Part shown: positions 53,438-63,463 of the stretch, in pieces
Numbering within the stretch: position 1 is the stretch's first letter
Layout: each line of letters starts with the position of its first letter
Source of the DNA: Mycolicibacterium chubuense NBB4
Lineage (GTDB): Bacteria > Actinomycetota > Actinomycetes > Mycobacteriales > Mycobacteriaceae
Assembly: GCF_000266905.1 (NCBI RefSeq)
Contig: NC_018022.1
Location: forward strand, 496,001 to 560,000
Direction of reading: 5' to 3'
Length of the DNA: 64,000 nt
Position numbers and translations under genes: made by a program
Notes under the pieces: model-generated
What the model saw: only the letters and a program-made list of their open reading frames with translations
Database searches by the model: none
Told to the model about the DNA's origin: nothing

Positions 53438-54619
53438 ATGGCGTATCCGGTGGCAGTGGCTCCTGCGGGAGGGCAGCGGACCTGGACCGTGCTCGGTGAG
53501 GACTATGCGACGGTCGGTCCCGTCGAGGAGTGGATAGAAGCTCATCGACACGTGTGGTCGCCGAACACGGTGCGTGGCTACGCGACCTCGTTGGCGCAGT
53601 GGTGGAGCTTCCTTGAGCAGCGCGGGCAGGCCGACGGGTGGCGCGAGGTAGGTGTCCCGGCTTTCACCGCGTTTCTGTCCTGGCAACGCAATGGCCGCAC
53701 AGTTGAACATCGACTGACCGAGTCGGATCAGACGCCGACGGCTGCGACATTGGAAGTCCGCCTGGCAGCGTTGATTTCGTTCTACCGCTGGCATCAAGCA
53801 GTATCGGGAGTGCCGGTCGCGGGGCGGCTACTTCGCGGGACCCCGAGGCGCCGACCGGCCCGTGGCTTGCTGGCGCATCTGGATGCGCGTTCGGATGCAA
53901 CGGCATCGTCGCTGGTTCGAGTGCGTCGCGACCGGCGCCGGGACCGACCTCCCGTGCTGCTGCCCGAACAGATCCAGGCGATCCTGGATGGCTGCGCGGT
54001 CTTCGATGCCGAATCCGGATCCTGGCAAGGGAACTTGCGAGACCGATTCGTGTTCGCTCTGCTGGCCGAGACCGGGATGCGTCTCGGGGAGGCACTGGGC
54101 TTGCGGATCGGTGAGTTCGTACTCGGCCGCGGCAGCACCGCGCATGTGGAGATCGTGCCGCGCTCGGATAATCCGAATGGGGCGCGGGTGAAGATGATGC
54201 GACCGCGGCGGGTCTACGTCGGTGCTGACCTCGAGAGGTTGTTCGCCGACTATCTCACCGATATCGCCTGCCGGGCAGCCGAATCCGGTATCGCTCTGAC
54301 AGAGACGTGTCCGCTGCTGGTGAATGTGGCGCGGCCGCCGTTGCTGGCCGCATTGCGTGAGACGACGGTCCGGGAGAAGGTAGCCACGTTGCGTCGGCGC
54401 GGAATCGGCCCGCCCGGGTGGACGCCGCACTGGTTCCGCCACACCCATGCCACTGCATTGTTGCTGGCAGGGACACCGGAATGGGTGGTATCCCGGCGCC
54501 TCGGGCACGCCCACGTGCAGACCACCCTCGACCTTTACGGGTGGGTCCGCGACGACGAAGCGCTGCGAGCAGCAGCCAACTGGACCTCCTATGCCAGCAG
54601 CTGGCGAGTGGTTCAATGA
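53438..54619 (+). CDS. tnpA: Tyrosine recombinase, TnpA-like
   Basis: This 393-residue integrase has the N-terminal core-binding domain (SPNTVRGYATSLAQWWSFLE). All catalytic boxes are present: ETGMRLGEALGLR (Arg), PHWFRHTHATALLLAG (HxxR) and RRLGHAHVQTTLDLYGWV (His and Tyr nucleophile). The stop overlaps the tnpB start as ATGA. With TnpB and TnpC it moves the element in Tn554 fashion. Confidence 0.9.
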   Translation: MAYPVAVAPAGGQRTWTVLGEDYATVGPVEEWIEAHRHVWSPNTVRGYATSLAQWWSFLEQRGQADGWREVGVPAFTAFLSWQRNGRTVEHRLTESDQTPTAATLEVRLAALISFYRWHQAVSGVPVAGRLLRGTPRRRPARGLLAHLDARSDATASSLVRVRRDRRRDRPPVLLPEQIQAILDGCAVFDAESGSWQGNLRDRFVFALLAETGMRLGEALGLRIGEFVLGRGSTAHVEIVPRSDNPNGARVKMMRPRRVYVGADLERLFADYLTDIACRAAESGIALTETCPLLVNVARPPLLAALRETTVREKVATLRRRGIGPPGWTPHWFRHTHATALLLAGTPEWVVSRRLGHAHVQTTLDLYGWVRDDEALRAAANWTSYASSWRVVQ

Positions 54620-56790
54620 TCGACGAACCTAGACCACGGCGCCTTCGAGGAGCCGAACACGTCGATCCGATCTGGCGGCTCGCCGATGGGCTGCCGCCGC
54701 AGTGGCGCGGACCGATCCTGGGTCCTGGCATCGAGAACTGGGCATCGGTCACCGAGAATGACTGGCCCCAGCTTGATCTGAGCGGATTGCCCCACCCCTT
54801 CGCCGCTGAGCTGGCGTGGATGGCGCACTGGCAGGCCTGTGATGGCACCCGGGTGTCAGTGCTGGCGATGGCGCAGTTCGCCAACATCATTCGCCGCGCC
54901 GTCGCCGAGGGCCGTGCTTTCGCACCCTCGATCCGGGAGATGGATTACAACGCCGCCGCGGCGTTGCAGAGCTGGTTCTATGCCAGCAGGGGCAAGCGAC
55001 TGCCGTCGCCGAGAGGCCGCGCCCGGGTTCACGGCCTGTTCGGGTTCGCACGACACGCCTTGATCGCCGCATGCCACGACGGCCTGTGGTGGGAACTGGA
55101 CTTCTGGCACCCGCGCTGCGATCCGCGGATCCCACTGACAGACCGCGAACCGATCGCCAATTATGGCTGCCCGCCGGGACACATCCAGCTGCCCTGGCTG
55201 CGGGCCGCAGTGAAATGGCACTTGGGCACCGCACTGGAATCCGGGGTGTTGCGCTGGACCACGGTCAGCCAAGAACGGATGCGCAGCTTCCGCCGCTTCG
55301 ATAACTGGCTGATCACGAGCTTCGGCGACCCGACCGACATCCTCGGTGACCCTGCGACAGCAGTTGAGCAGGCAGCTGCGTTCGCGCGGTGGACCGCCGT
55401 GGCCGCCAACCGCGTCACCCGTGAATCCGACACCCGACACCTCGGAAGACCGGTGCCGATCCGGGGCATCAACGACGACCTGCGAGCCGTGGCCGGCTTA
55501 CTGGACTTCGTCGCCGCCAACCCCGGCGAAGCTCGCACCGTTCTCGGCGCCACCCCCTGGCAACGAGTCACCACAGCGCACGCCGCAAGCTGGTTCGGCC
55601 GGGTCACCCGGATACCGCACCAGCGCGGCTTCAACGATGCGAACTACATCGACGATCACACGCTCGCCCAAATCACCGCGGCGTTGCCGTTGATCGCACT
55701 GCCGCGCACCGAGCAGATGACCATCACCCGCGGCGATGGCACCACCATCACCGCCAACGGGCTCGACGATCCACAAGCAATGCGGATGATCCTGTTGCAG
55801 ATCCTCGCCGGCCGCCGGGCCAGCGAGATCCGCACCTGCGACTTCGACTGCCTCTCCGCCACCCCGAGATCCGCCGGAACTGGCGATGACGACGACCGGA
55901 CGCTGACCAGGTTCCGCTACGCCCAAAGCAAGATCGACGTCGCACCAGACACCATCCTCGTTGATCACGAAGTCACCGAAGTCATTGCCGAACAACACCG
56001 TTGGCTACAAACCCAACACCCCGACGGCAACAGGCGCTTCCTGTTCGCACGACGCCTAGGCAACCGCCGCGGCGACAAGCCCTATCCAGCAGGAACCTAC
56101 AACTGGGTGCTACGCACCCTCAGTGACCTCGTTGAAATCACCGACGCCAAAGGTCGGGTCATCCGGTTGAGCCATACCCATCGCTTCCGCCACACCCGGC
56201 TGACCCGACTGGCTGAACTCGGGCTACCGGTCCACGTCTTGCAGCGCTACGCCGGGCACGCCACTCCCACGATGACGATGCACTACATCGCCGCCCGCGA
56301 CGAACACGCCGAGCAGGCCTTCCTGGCCACCGCCAAGCTTCGATCCGACGGCACCCGCATCCAACTCTCCAGCGACGACCACGACAGTCTGCACCTGTTC
56401 CGCCGCGCAGACCGGTTCCTGCCCAACGGGTGGTGCATGCTGCCACCGCTGCAGTCCTGCGACAAAGGCAACGCCTGCCTGACCTGCTCGGTCTTCGTCA
56501 CCGACCACACCCACCGAGACGTGCTGCAACGTCAACTCCGCGAGACTGCCGACCTGATCGACCGGGCCACAACAGAATTCGAGCAGCGCCACGGCCGTGC
56601 CATGCCCGAGGACAACGTGTGGCTGATCCGGCGCCGCGCTGAACACCACGCCCTCAACCAGCTTCTGGCCGCGCTCGACCACGCACCCATCTCCGCAGCC
56701 CATGGCGCGCCAACCGAGTGCCATCAGCCCAGCGCTGGACCCGTCGCGCTGACTCTCGATCTCACCCGCCACCGCAGGAGCATCCAATGA
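54616..56790 (+). CDS. tnpB: Tyrosine recombinase, TnpB-like
   Basis: This 724-residue protein has Arg in LQILAGRRASEIRTCDFD, HxxR in HTHRFRHTRLTRLAELG and the Tyr block QRYAGHATPTMTMHYIA. A C-terminal Cys-rich segment (PPLQSCDKGNACLTCSVFV) matches the zinc-binding tail of TnpB proteins. It overlaps tnpA and tnpC by four bases each. The length exceeds Tn554 TnpB (about 630 aa) because of a longer N-terminus. Confidence 0.9.
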   Translation: MIDEPRPRRLRGAEHVDPIWRLADGLPPQWRGPILGPGIENWASVTENDWPQLDLSGLPHPFAAELAWMAHWQACDGTRVSVLAMAQFANIIRRAVAEGRAFAPSIREMDYNAAAALQSWFYASRGKRLPSPRGRARVHGLFGFARHALIAACHDGLWWELDFWHPRCDPRIPLTDREPIANYGCPPGHIQLPWLRAAVKWHLGTALESGVLRWTTVSQERMRSFRRFDNWLITSFGDPTDILGDPATAVEQAAAFARWTAVAANRVTRESDTRHLGRPVPIRGINDDLRAVAGLLDFVAANPGEARTVLGATPWQRVTTAHAASWFGRVTRIPHQRGFNDANYIDDHTLAQITAALPLIALPRTEQMTITRGDGTTITANGLDDPQAMRMILLQILAGRRASEIRTCDFDCLSATPRSAGTGDDDDRTLTRFRYAQSKIDVAPDTILVDHEVTEVIAEQHRWLQTQHPDGNRRFLFARRLGNRRGDKPYPAGTYNWVLRTLSDLVEITDAKGRVIRLSHTHRFRHTRLTRLAELGLPVHVLQRYAGHATPTMTMHYIAARDEHAEQAFLATAKLRSDGTRIQLSSDDHDSLHLFRRADRFLPNGWCMLPPLQSCDKGNACLTCSVFVTDHTHRDVLQRQLRETADLIDRATTEFEQRHGRAMPEDNVWLIRRRAEHHALNQLLAALDHAPISAAHGAPTECHQPSAGPVALTLDLTRHRRSIQ

Positions 56791-57230
56791 CTGACTCCCG
56801 AGAACGCCGAATCGCAGCCCTCACCGAAGCAGCGAAAGTCAAGTCTCAGAACAAAACCCGAGACGCCGAACAAGCCATCCGCCGACTGGTCAAACGCGGC
56901 GAACCGATCAACTTCCAGGCCGTTCAACGCGAAGCAGGCGTCTCCCACGCCTTCCTCTACAACCACCCCGAACTTCGCAAACGTATCGAGCATCTGCGCG
57001 GAGCCCGCCCCAAGACCACCGCCGAACAACCCGCCGACACCGACAACACCCTCATCATCACGCTGACCCGCCAGATCGCCGAACTCAAGAAACAGCACCG
57101 CCAGCAGCTGCAAGCACTCCGCGAGGCCCTTGAACGAGCACACGGCGAGAACCTCGACCTACGACGCGAACTGGCCTGCCGCGGCATCCATCCCACGCCC
57201 AACGTTGCATCGATCGCAACAACGTCGTGA
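56787..57230 (+). CDS. tnpC: TnpC-like coiled-coil accessory protein
   Basis: This 147-residue protein has a helix-turn-helix-like N-terminal half (PINFQAVQREAGVSHAFLYN) and a C-terminal coiled coil (LTRQIAELKKQHRQQLQALR). Its relative is at 21167-21589. In Tn554 TnpC influences orientation and frequency of transposition. It overlaps the tnpB stop (ATGA) and is followed within 50 bp by the element end. Confidence 0.85.
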   Translation: MTDSRERRIAALTEAAKVKSQNKTRDAEQAIRRLVKRGEPINFQAVQREAGVSHAFLYNHPELRKRIEHLRGARPKTTAEQPADTDNTLIITLTRQIAELKKQHRQQLQALREALERAHGENLDLRRELACRGIHPTPNVASIATTS

Positions 57231-57274
57231 CCAGGGAAAACACTCCCATCCCGCGCTCGACCCCGCGATAACGT

Positions 57275-57629
57275 CAGGGCCGAGGAACACGACGTTGTCC
57301 TTGGCGGTGACGAAGTCCAGGGTGCCCAGGTGGGCGATGGTGTCGCGCTTGAGGCCACGGGCATGGTCGAAGTCGAACTCCTCCAATGACTTTCGCGATG
57401 GGAATCGGGCCGTCCGAATCCTGCCCTCGCCGCCGTGAGATTCGCGGGCGGAGACCTCTCGCTGCAGACACGCGGCCAGGAACTCCTCGTAGCTCCACGT
57501 CTCAGTCCGCGCCCGCTCGGCGAGGCGCTCGACGGCCTCACGCAAAGTGGGCGCCTTGAGCGCCCGGGTCAGATAGGCCAGCTCGGCGGTCACATCGCGG
57601 TTTGCGGTCGTGGTCTTGGTGGCCATCAC
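57275..57629 (-). pseudogene. istB: istB, N-terminal piece
   Basis: Starting at 57629, the frame reads ELAYLTRALKAPTLREAVER and DFVTAKDNVVFLGP, then switches to element sequence just inside the P-loop. Its start overlaps the istA stop by four bases, as is usual for istA-istB. The downstream reading after FLGP is not IstB. Confidence 0.85.
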
Positions 57630-58912
57630 GCCACCGGCCCGTCGATGTCGACCAAGGCGTCATAGTCGGTCAAACAACGCTGCTCGACCTCGACCTGGGC
57701 TGGGGCCGCCACAACGTCGAACCGGTTACGGCGCATTGCCTTGGCCGCCGCGACGTGCTCGGGGTCGCTGATCGTTTGGTGCTTGGCCCACGACCGGTCG
57801 TGATCGGCGACCAACCTGGCGGCGCACCACACCCGAACGCGGCCCAGGTCCGCGACGACCTCGATGCGCCGGCCCACTGCAGCGGGATGCACCGAGTAGT
57901 CGTTGGCGTCCAGGCGCACGTAATGATCCCGCGGCAACCGGGCATGCGATCGCCATCCGGTGACCGGCGCGACCGGCGGCAACGGCAACATCGCGGCCCT
58001 ATCAGCCTCGATCCGATCCGCCGGTCGGCACCCCAGCACTCGATGCTGGCGGTGATTAGCGACCACCAGCCATTCACCGAGTTGAGTGTTGAAATCCATC
58101 GGAGAGTCAAACACCCGACCCGGAAGGAACGCCCGTTCCAGGTAGTCGTGGAAACGCTCCACCAGACCCTTGGCTTCGGGGTCACCGGGCTTGCAGATCA
58201 CGACCTTGGCTGCCATCGTCCCGCGGAACGCCTGACATGCCGCGGTCAACTCAGGCACCCGCGCCCGCCACCGCCCGACCGCGCCCTCGCCGTCCCACAC
58301 GAACACCCGCGGCACTGCACCCAACGTCGAAAGATGCTGCCACCAACCGGCATACAGATCTTCGGCACTACGGGTAGGAATCAACAACGCCGATGCCCAC
58401 CGCGAATACCCACACACCATCGTCATCACCGGCAGCGCAGTAGCCGTGCGCACCTGGCCACACCCGACCGGAATCTGCACGTCGGGAAACCACAAGTCGC
58501 ACTGCGCGATCTCCCCGGCCTGATACGTCGTGCGCGACGCCGGATCCGGCGGCAGATACACCGGCCGCAATTCACGCACCCTCTCGCTGAGCGTGCGGAT
58601 CGAGTACTGCCAGCCGATCCGCTCAGCGATCACCGTCGACGGAATCCGCGGATACGCTGCGAGCAACTCCCGGATCCGCGGCTCAGCCTCATCAACGACC
58701 GACCCCACCGACACCCGCTGATACCTCGGCGGCCGATCAGTGGCCAACGCCGCCTTCACCGTATTGCGCGCCACACCCATCACCCGCGCCACTTCTGAAA
58801 TCGACAACTGCTCCGACCGGCGCAACCGCCGGATCTCTGCCCAGTCCTCCACGCTCAACACTCGCTTCCTCCCTGGCTCACCCGAGCCAAGGGTCTCCAG
58901 GAAGCTGGTCAA
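57626..58912 (-). CDS. istA: IS21-family transposase IstA
   Basis: This 428-residue DDE transposase has a helix-turn-helix (LSISEVARVMGVARNTVKAA) and a catalytic core with QCDLWFPDVQIPVG (first Asp), VFVWDGEGAVG (second Asp) and GDPEAKGLVERFHDYLE (Glu). It is intact. Because its helper IstB is split, the copy is probably immobile unless IstB is supplied elsewhere. Confidence 0.92.
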   Translation of the reverse strand: MTSFLETLGSGEPGRKRVLSVEDWAEIRRLRRSEQLSISEVARVMGVARNTVKAALATDRPPRYQRVSVGSVVDEAEPRIRELLAAYPRIPSTVIAERIGWQYSIRTLSERVRELRPVYLPPDPASRTTYQAGEIAQCDLWFPDVQIPVGCGQVRTATALPVMTMVCGYSRWASALLIPTRSAEDLYAGWWQHLSTLGAVPRVFVWDGEGAVGRWRARVPELTAACQAFRGTMAAKVVICKPGDPEAKGLVERFHDYLERAFLPGRVFDSPMDFNTQLGEWLVVANHRQHRVLGCRPADRIEADRAAMLPLPPVAPVTGWRSHARLPRDHYVRLDANDYSVHPAAVGRRIEVVADLGRVRVWCAARLVADHDRSWAKHQTISDPEHVAAAKAMRRNRFDVVAAPAQVEVEQRCLTDYDALVDIDGPVA

Positions 58913-58956
58913 AATTCAGTTGCCGCGCTCTGGTCAGTATTCAGTTGCCGCCGACA

Positions 58957-59468
58957 CGCCAGAATTCAGAGACAACCGACGTCAGAGATTCCCACCAAAG
59001 CCAAAACAGTTCACTGTTCCCCGAGATGTCGGTGCAGCGCTGCACCGGGATGGGCCCACTGCCGCCGCGCATCGGGCCCTTGGAATCCCGATCTGTCTCG
59101 ATTGCCCGGATGCTTGAGCACCTCGGGCCAGTCCCATCCCGGCAGTCGCCAGCGGGCGAAGTCCGCAGATATAAGCGCGACAGAAGTATCCACCGCTGAC
59201 TCCCCCGAGCCACCGACGACCGCTCCTCGGGCGAGGTTCGCTCGGCGAGAGGGGGTGCCGGGTCAGCGAGGTATGGTAGTGCCGCGCCACTCGGCTCCGA
59301 GGCCGATCGGTAGGGTGAATCCCTTCTACGTGAGGTCGATGGTCAGCGGGCCGGAGAGGCCAGGTCGTTGCTCGAGCGGGGCGAGGTGACATCCAGGATC
59401 CTGTGAAAGCGTTCTGCCAGCACGCTGCCTGCGCCGCCGATAATCACGTCGCTGCGTCGGATTTCCCG
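58957..59468. other. Degraded intergenic stretch between IS21 and mftF, no gene supported
   Basis: This 512-bp stretch is where mftE would be expected in a standard mftABCDEF order. I looked for the creatininase-type metal ligands and the GxxEHGPHLP opening of MftE on both strands and did not see them. Short frames such as SVALISADFARWRLPGW on the minus strand near 59120-59190 look protein-like but match nothing I can name. Confidence 0.5.
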
Positions 59469-60884
59469 TCAACGGCGCAACTGGGGCTTGAGCGGACCCA
59501 GTGTTCGCTCGCGGATTACGCCCCACCACAAGCCGGTACCGTAGGCAATGTCGTCAAATCGCCGCAACACGAGGTAGGGCAACAAACCGAGGCGCTCAGT
59601 GTGCGCGTTCGCGACGCGACGCCGACTAGCCCAGTCCACGATTCCGTCGGTTAGCGCGGCGACAACGACGACGCGTCGACATCGTTTCGAGACGATCGCC
59701 GCGACCAGCGAGACCGGCCAATAGTGTCGGCACACCGCCGACGCCAGTCGTAGTCCCGCTCCAATGATCCCTTCGGCCGCGATGACCGCGAGGTCCCCCC
59801 GTCCCAACCCGACACCGTCGAACGTCGCGGTTAGCCGTCGGACTCCGATGGCTGCGATCAGCACCGCAAACACAGCGCCGGACCGCGGGCGTGCGGCAAG
59901 CAGTATCCAGACGGCCAGCATCCGCCCCGATAGCATCAGAGGTGCGATCTTGTCGGGATGGCGAATGGACAACGGGGCGGCCGAGGTGCCGTAAAAAGCC
60001 CTGCGTGCCAACCATTTCCGTAAGGAGACCCGATGGTCATGGGCCACCAAGGCGCTCGGCACGTACCGCAGGCGGGCGCCACTGTCGACCAACCGCCAAC
60101 ACAGGTCGACATCTTCGCCCGAATTCAGCGCTTCATCGAATCCGCCAAGCTCGACGAGAACCGCCCGCCGGACCACCATCGCCGCACTGGGGACATACGA
60201 CACCGAACTGTAAGGAATAACAGGGGATTCGCGCGCGCCGAGGTCAAGCGATGAACGAACCGCCTCGTAACGCGCGATTGCACTTCCACCACACGACAGA
60301 GCCTCTACCCGGGGCGCCACCAATGCGACAACTGGGTCCGAGAAATGCGCCAGGACTTGGTCGAGCCACCCCGGACGCGGGACCACGTCAGAGTCGAGGA
60401 ATGCCACGTACTCGGTCTGACATGTGGCCAGGCCCGTATTGCGCGCCGCAGCCGGCCCTCTGCTGCGACGATGCCGCTCGACCGTCACGTCGGCGTGCAG
60501 CTCGCCAAGATCGACACCGTCGACGACTTGCGTCGACGCATCGTCGACCACGACCACGGCAAGACCACTCAACATCGGAAGGAGTCGGCGAAGCCCATTC
60601 AAGTTGTCGCGCACCGGGATCACGACGGTGACGTCATGAAGCGACGGACCGACCGCGGGACGGGGATGAGCGACTACCGCATCAAGGAGCGTGCGAGCGA
60701 GCTGCGCAGACACCACGTCCCGCACGTGCACATATCCATTGTCGAGTAGTGACTGCGCTTTCGGACTGAGCCGCAGTAGCCGGGTCGGCGCGCCGCCGAG
60801 TAGTGCCGCGCCGTTGCACAGAACCCGCACCCGCGGGTCGAGTTGCACCGCGAAGCCATCCGGCAGCCGCGAACCGCACATCAT
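59469..60884 (-). CDS. mftF: Mycofactocin glycosyltransferase MftF
   Basis: This 471-residue enzyme adds the oligoglucose chain of mycofactocin. It has a GT2 domain: [58 protein letters not shown], and [20 protein letters not shown]. The C-terminal half has several hydrophobic membrane segments and a tail with [20 protein letters not shown], as in MftF. It lies 7 kb from mftD and on the opposite strand, an unusual arrangement caused or followed by mobile-element activity. Confidence 0.92.
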   Translation of the reverse strand: MMCGSRLPDGFAVQLDPRVRVLCNGAALLGGAPTRLLRLSPKAQSLLDNGYVHVRDVVSAQLARTLLDAVVAHPRPAVGPSLHDVTVVIPVRDNLNGLRRLLPMLSGLAVVVVDDASTQVVDGVDLGELHADVTVERHRRSRGPAAARNTGLATCQTEYVAFLDSDVVPRPGWLDQVLAHFSDPVVALVAPRVEALSCGGSAIARYEAVRSSLDLGARESPVIPYSSVSYVPSAAMVVRRAVLVELGGFDEALNSGEDVDLCWRLVDSGARLRYVPSALVAHDHRVSLRKWLARRAFYGTSAAPLSIRHPDKIAPLMLSGRMLAVWILLAARPRSGAVFAVLIAAIGVRRLTATFDGVGLGRGDLAVIAAEGIIGAGLRLASAVCRHYWPVSLVAAIVSKRCRRVVVVAALTDGIVDWASRRRVANAHTERLGLLPYLVLRRFDDIAYGTGLWWGVIRERTLGPLKPQLRR

Positions 60885-61009
60885 CGTCCCTTCACATCTG
60901 ATCTTTGCCGAGGACCGCCGTCGGCGCTGGCGACCACCGGAAGCTCCTGCGAATTTGTTGACTCATGCGAAGCGTACTGGTCGACCGCCCGGCACTTCCT
61001 CAGCATGGG

Positions 61010-61933
61010 TCACTGCGCGACGACGGTAATCGGCGCGGTATGAAGCTGACCGTCGGTTTGGAACTGGATGAAGATGCGGTACAAGCCTTTGGCCGGGAAA
61101 TCGGCGTTCACCATGGGGGCACTGTCGCGGGGCCCCGCTCCGGGCGGCGGGGCCTGCGGATGCATGTGCACCACCTGGAGGTCCCCCTCGTGGAAGGCAG
61201 TGAGGTGAGCGACGGTACCGAGGTACAGATCCAAATCTGTGACGGGCGAGCCGTTCCGGGTTATCCGCAAGGTCAGCATCGTGGGCTGGCCGGCGACGGG
61301 ATCGCCGTCCACCGCGACGTCGTAGTCATCGATGCGGCTGTCGGCCGTCGGTGCCGGTGGGAGTTCAGCGGTGTAAGGCCCCGGAACTTCGAAGTCGGTT
61401 CCGAGTACGAGGTGGTGTAGTCGGGATTGCTCGTCGATCGCCGCGAACTCGGTCGCCAAACGGTAAGGACCCGGTCGGCTTACGGTGAAGGGCGCCGACC
61501 AGGTACCATCTGCAGCCATATCAGGGTGTAGGTGATAGAAGTCGGCGAGGTCCCGGCGGACGACGTAGACGTGCATCAGCTTTTCTTGTGCGAGCTGAAA
61601 CCGGGTTTGCGGCGCGCCGGAAGTGCTGGCGATCCGCATCCACACTTCTCCGCCCGCCTGGCCCGCCGCCGTCGGTGTCTGGATCAACTGAAGCGAAAAC
61701 CCATCCTGAGTATCCAATACGCCGTGCCCCGTCCCGCCGTGGACATGGCCGGCGCCGGCAGCCGCCGAGACACCGGCTGGCGCCGGCGGAGTGGCCGCGC
61801 CGGGATGATGGCCCTGGTGTTGTCCGCTGCAAGAGGACGCGACCACGACGGCCGCGGTTAGTGTCATCGCTCTGATTGTCGCCAGCCAAGGCCAGGCTGA
61901 TCCAGAAACAAAGCTGGCTTTAATGCGAGTCAT
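61010..61933 (-). CDS. His-rich secreted lipoprotein
   Basis: This 307-residue protein has a signal peptide ending in a lipobox-like VVVASSCSGQ, so it is probably anchored outside the membrane. A His-rich linker follows (GQHQGHHPG, GHVHGGTGHG). The rest is beta-rich, with HVYVVRRDLADFYHLHPDM and LQVVHMHPQAP, suggesting metal ligands. Copper or other metal binding is plausible but not shown. ATG at 61933. Confidence 0.75.
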   Translation of the reverse strand: MTRIKASFVSGSAWPWLATIRAMTLTAAVVVASSCSGQHQGHHPGAATPPAPAGVSAAAGAGHVHGGTGHGVLDTQDGFSLQLIQTPTAAGQAGGEVWMRIASTSGAPQTRFQLAQEKLMHVYVVRRDLADFYHLHPDMAADGTWSAPFTVSRPGPYRLATEFAAIDEQSRLHHLVLGTDFEVPGPYTAELPPAPTADSRIDDYDVAVDGDPVAGQPTMLTLRITRNGSPVTDLDLYLGTVAHLTAFHEGDLQVVHMHPQAPPPGAGPRDSAPMVNADFPAKGLYRIFIQFQTDGQLHTAPITVVAQ

Positions 61934-62224
61934 CGCCCCTCTCTCAGTTTCACGCCGCGCGAAGGAACTTCCAGCAACTACCAGCAGTTAGTCGGATGGC
62001 GTTGCCGCAAAGTTCCGCCCCTGATCGAGAGCCGGGCAGAGCGCCGCGCCGCCGAGTCACAGGATCTCTCGGCGGCTCTCGCGAGGCAATCCGGCGACTC
62101 GATACGCGACGGAAACCGAAGGAGCCCAACGGATGACTGACACACCATCACCGTGCGGCCGATCCACTCCATACCTTGAGGCCGTGACCGACGGACTCCC
62201 AGCCGAGACGTGCCGGCCGACGGC

Positions 62225-62950
62225 CTATGCAGCAGAGCCACCTCGTGGTGACCGGCGTGAACGTCCCGAGCTCCTTCGGGAGGAGTCAGTGTCCAGGACC
62301 GAGCTGTTATCCGGTTCAAGGGTGTCCGCACCGATGGGAGCGGGATGGGATGTGCCTGTGCCCCGCCACACCAGCAGAGCCAGGATTGCGCCAATCAGCA
62401 CCGGCAGATGGCTCAATTCGCGTAGCGGACTGACGATTCCCTTCGCCGCATCAGTGACGACGTACACCGCCAGCACGCATGTGTAGGTAATGAGCACGCC
62501 GACCAAACCGGCAGCGGCGCTGGGCAATAGGCCGGCAATGACCATAGCGGCCCCGATGGCGATCGACCAGGCCGTGGACTCACCGAATAGGTGGATCCCG
62601 GTGAGATCGCTGCGCGCGACGGGTACTGCCGTCGTCTGAGTAACGGTGAGCACCAGGTACAAGACGCCGACGAGCGCCAGCGACCACCGCGCCCACAGCA
62701 CGATCTGCGGGGCCCTGCCGCGTGGCCGGTTCTCGGCGGTTTGCTCGACAACAGCTGCGGCCGAGCGGCTGCGGAGGCCGCCCGCGCGGCCTAGATTCTG
62801 CAGGGACTGTGCGTTACCGACAGCGCGTGTGTACCACAGACGGCAGTCAGAGCAGCCGACAAGGTGCTTGTCGACCGACCGAACCGACGCCGGCTCGCGC
62901 TCTCCATCGATTCGCGCCGACAGGGCCTCGCGGGCGAGCCTGCAGTTCAT
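62225..62950 (-). CDS. Zinc-finger (zf-HC2-like) integral membrane protein
   Basis: This 241-residue protein starts with an anti-sigma-type zinc finger (MNCRLAREALSARIDGEREP, then DKHLVGCSDCRLWY with HxxxCxxC). Three or four membrane segments follow, including SLALVGVLYLVLTVTQ and AAGLVGVLITYTCVLAVYVV. No sigma-factor gene lies beside it in the window. It may be an orphan anti-sigma or membrane metal/redox protein. ATG at 62950; 62968 is an alternative. Confidence 0.75.
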   Translation of the reverse strand: MNCRLAREALSARIDGEREPASVRSVDKHLVGCSDCRLWYTRAVGNAQSLQNLGRAGGLRSRSAAAVVEQTAENRPRGRAPQIVLWARWSLALVGVLYLVLTVTQTTAVPVARSDLTGIHLFGESTAWSIAIGAAMVIAGLLPSAAAGLVGVLITYTCVLAVYVVTDAAKGIVSPLRELSHLPVLIGAILALLVWRGTGTSHPAPIGADTLEPDNSSVLDTDSSRRSSGRSRRSPRGGSAA

Positions 62951-63094
62951 CTGACCATGGTGGCTCATCGCGCGTGCTAACGCGACCGGCGAGTAGACCC
63001 GGCCAGGGATTTGTTGAAGCCTCGCCCACCGAAAAATCGAACCTCGATATAGACCCATGTCGCGCCGCACTCATCGGGAAGGCGATTTGTCACC

Positions 63095-63463
63095 CTAATT
63101 GCGACGCCGACTTATTCCGACGCGGCACGGTACCCAGGCCGATGACGACCGGTCGTCCCCCACGGGGGCATCGACGACCGCACCGGTGTCTGGGGCGAAG
63201 ATGGCAGCGATGCTCGCCGCGGAGGTCGGTTGGACAACAACCTCGATCACGCCACCGGATGCCGAACCGTCGTGCTTTCCACCGAGTCTGAGGCGTACAG
63301 AAATCGGTCCGTTGCCATTTCGGCTCAGCGTCATCCAACCGTCGACAATGCCAGGAATGGCCGACCCATCGGGGTTATACCCGCCTCGGGCACGCGTGAT
63401 CTGAGCGGCTGACCCCCGTGCGGCCGGCTGCCGCCCGGAGCGCGCGGCCCGAGGTGCCGGCAT
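63095..63463 (-). CDS. Hypothetical protein, 122 aa, coupled to the DUF4242 gene
   Basis: The ATG at 63463 overlaps the DUF4242 stop as TAATG, suggesting coupling. The middle (IPGIVDGWMTLSRNGNGPIS, VRLRLGGKHDGSASGGVIEV) looks like a small beta-rich domain, whereas the C-terminus is basic. I do not recognise the family. Confidence 0.5.
   Translation of the reverse strand: MPAPRAARSGRQPAARGSAAQITRARGGYNPDGSAIPGIVDGWMTLSRNGNGPISVRLRLGGKHDGSASGGVIEVVVQPTSAASIAAIFAPDTGAVVDAPVGDDRSSSAWVPCRVGISRRRN

Larger units (their letters stand above)
53317..57276 (+). mobile_element. Tn554-like three-gene element inserted in istB
   Basis: The host frame reads FLGP at the right flank (minus strand, ends near 57277) and PGTGKTH at the left flank (begins near 53318), so the inserted piece is about 3.96 kb. 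The ends carry CGTTATC (53317-53323) and GATAACG (57267-57273), a 7-bp inverted pair. The genes tnpA, tnpB and tnpC fill the element, with no cargo. Confidence 0.8.
52840..58956 (-). mobile_element. IS21-family element with a nested Tn554-like insertion
   Basis: The left end reads TGTCGGCAAGTGAATCTTGAC (from 52840). The right end, read on the minus strand from 58956, is TGTCGGCGGCAACTGAATAC, with a second partial copy CAACTGAATTTTGACC near 58910-58925. These are the imperfect inverted ends usual for IS21. Inside are istB in two pieces and istA, both on the minus strand. The 6.1-kb length is explained by about 4.0 kb of nested element. Confidence 0.75.

Noticed and set aside
58957..59468. Possible mftE remnant
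   Set aside because: No MftE metal ligands or conserved opening could be found in any frame; the short protein-like frames match nothing I can name.
62722..63291. Plus-strand frame of 189 codons at the right end
   Set aside because: It is antisense to the zinc-finger membrane protein start and the 122-aa coupled gene, is very Arg/Pro-rich and shows no domain.
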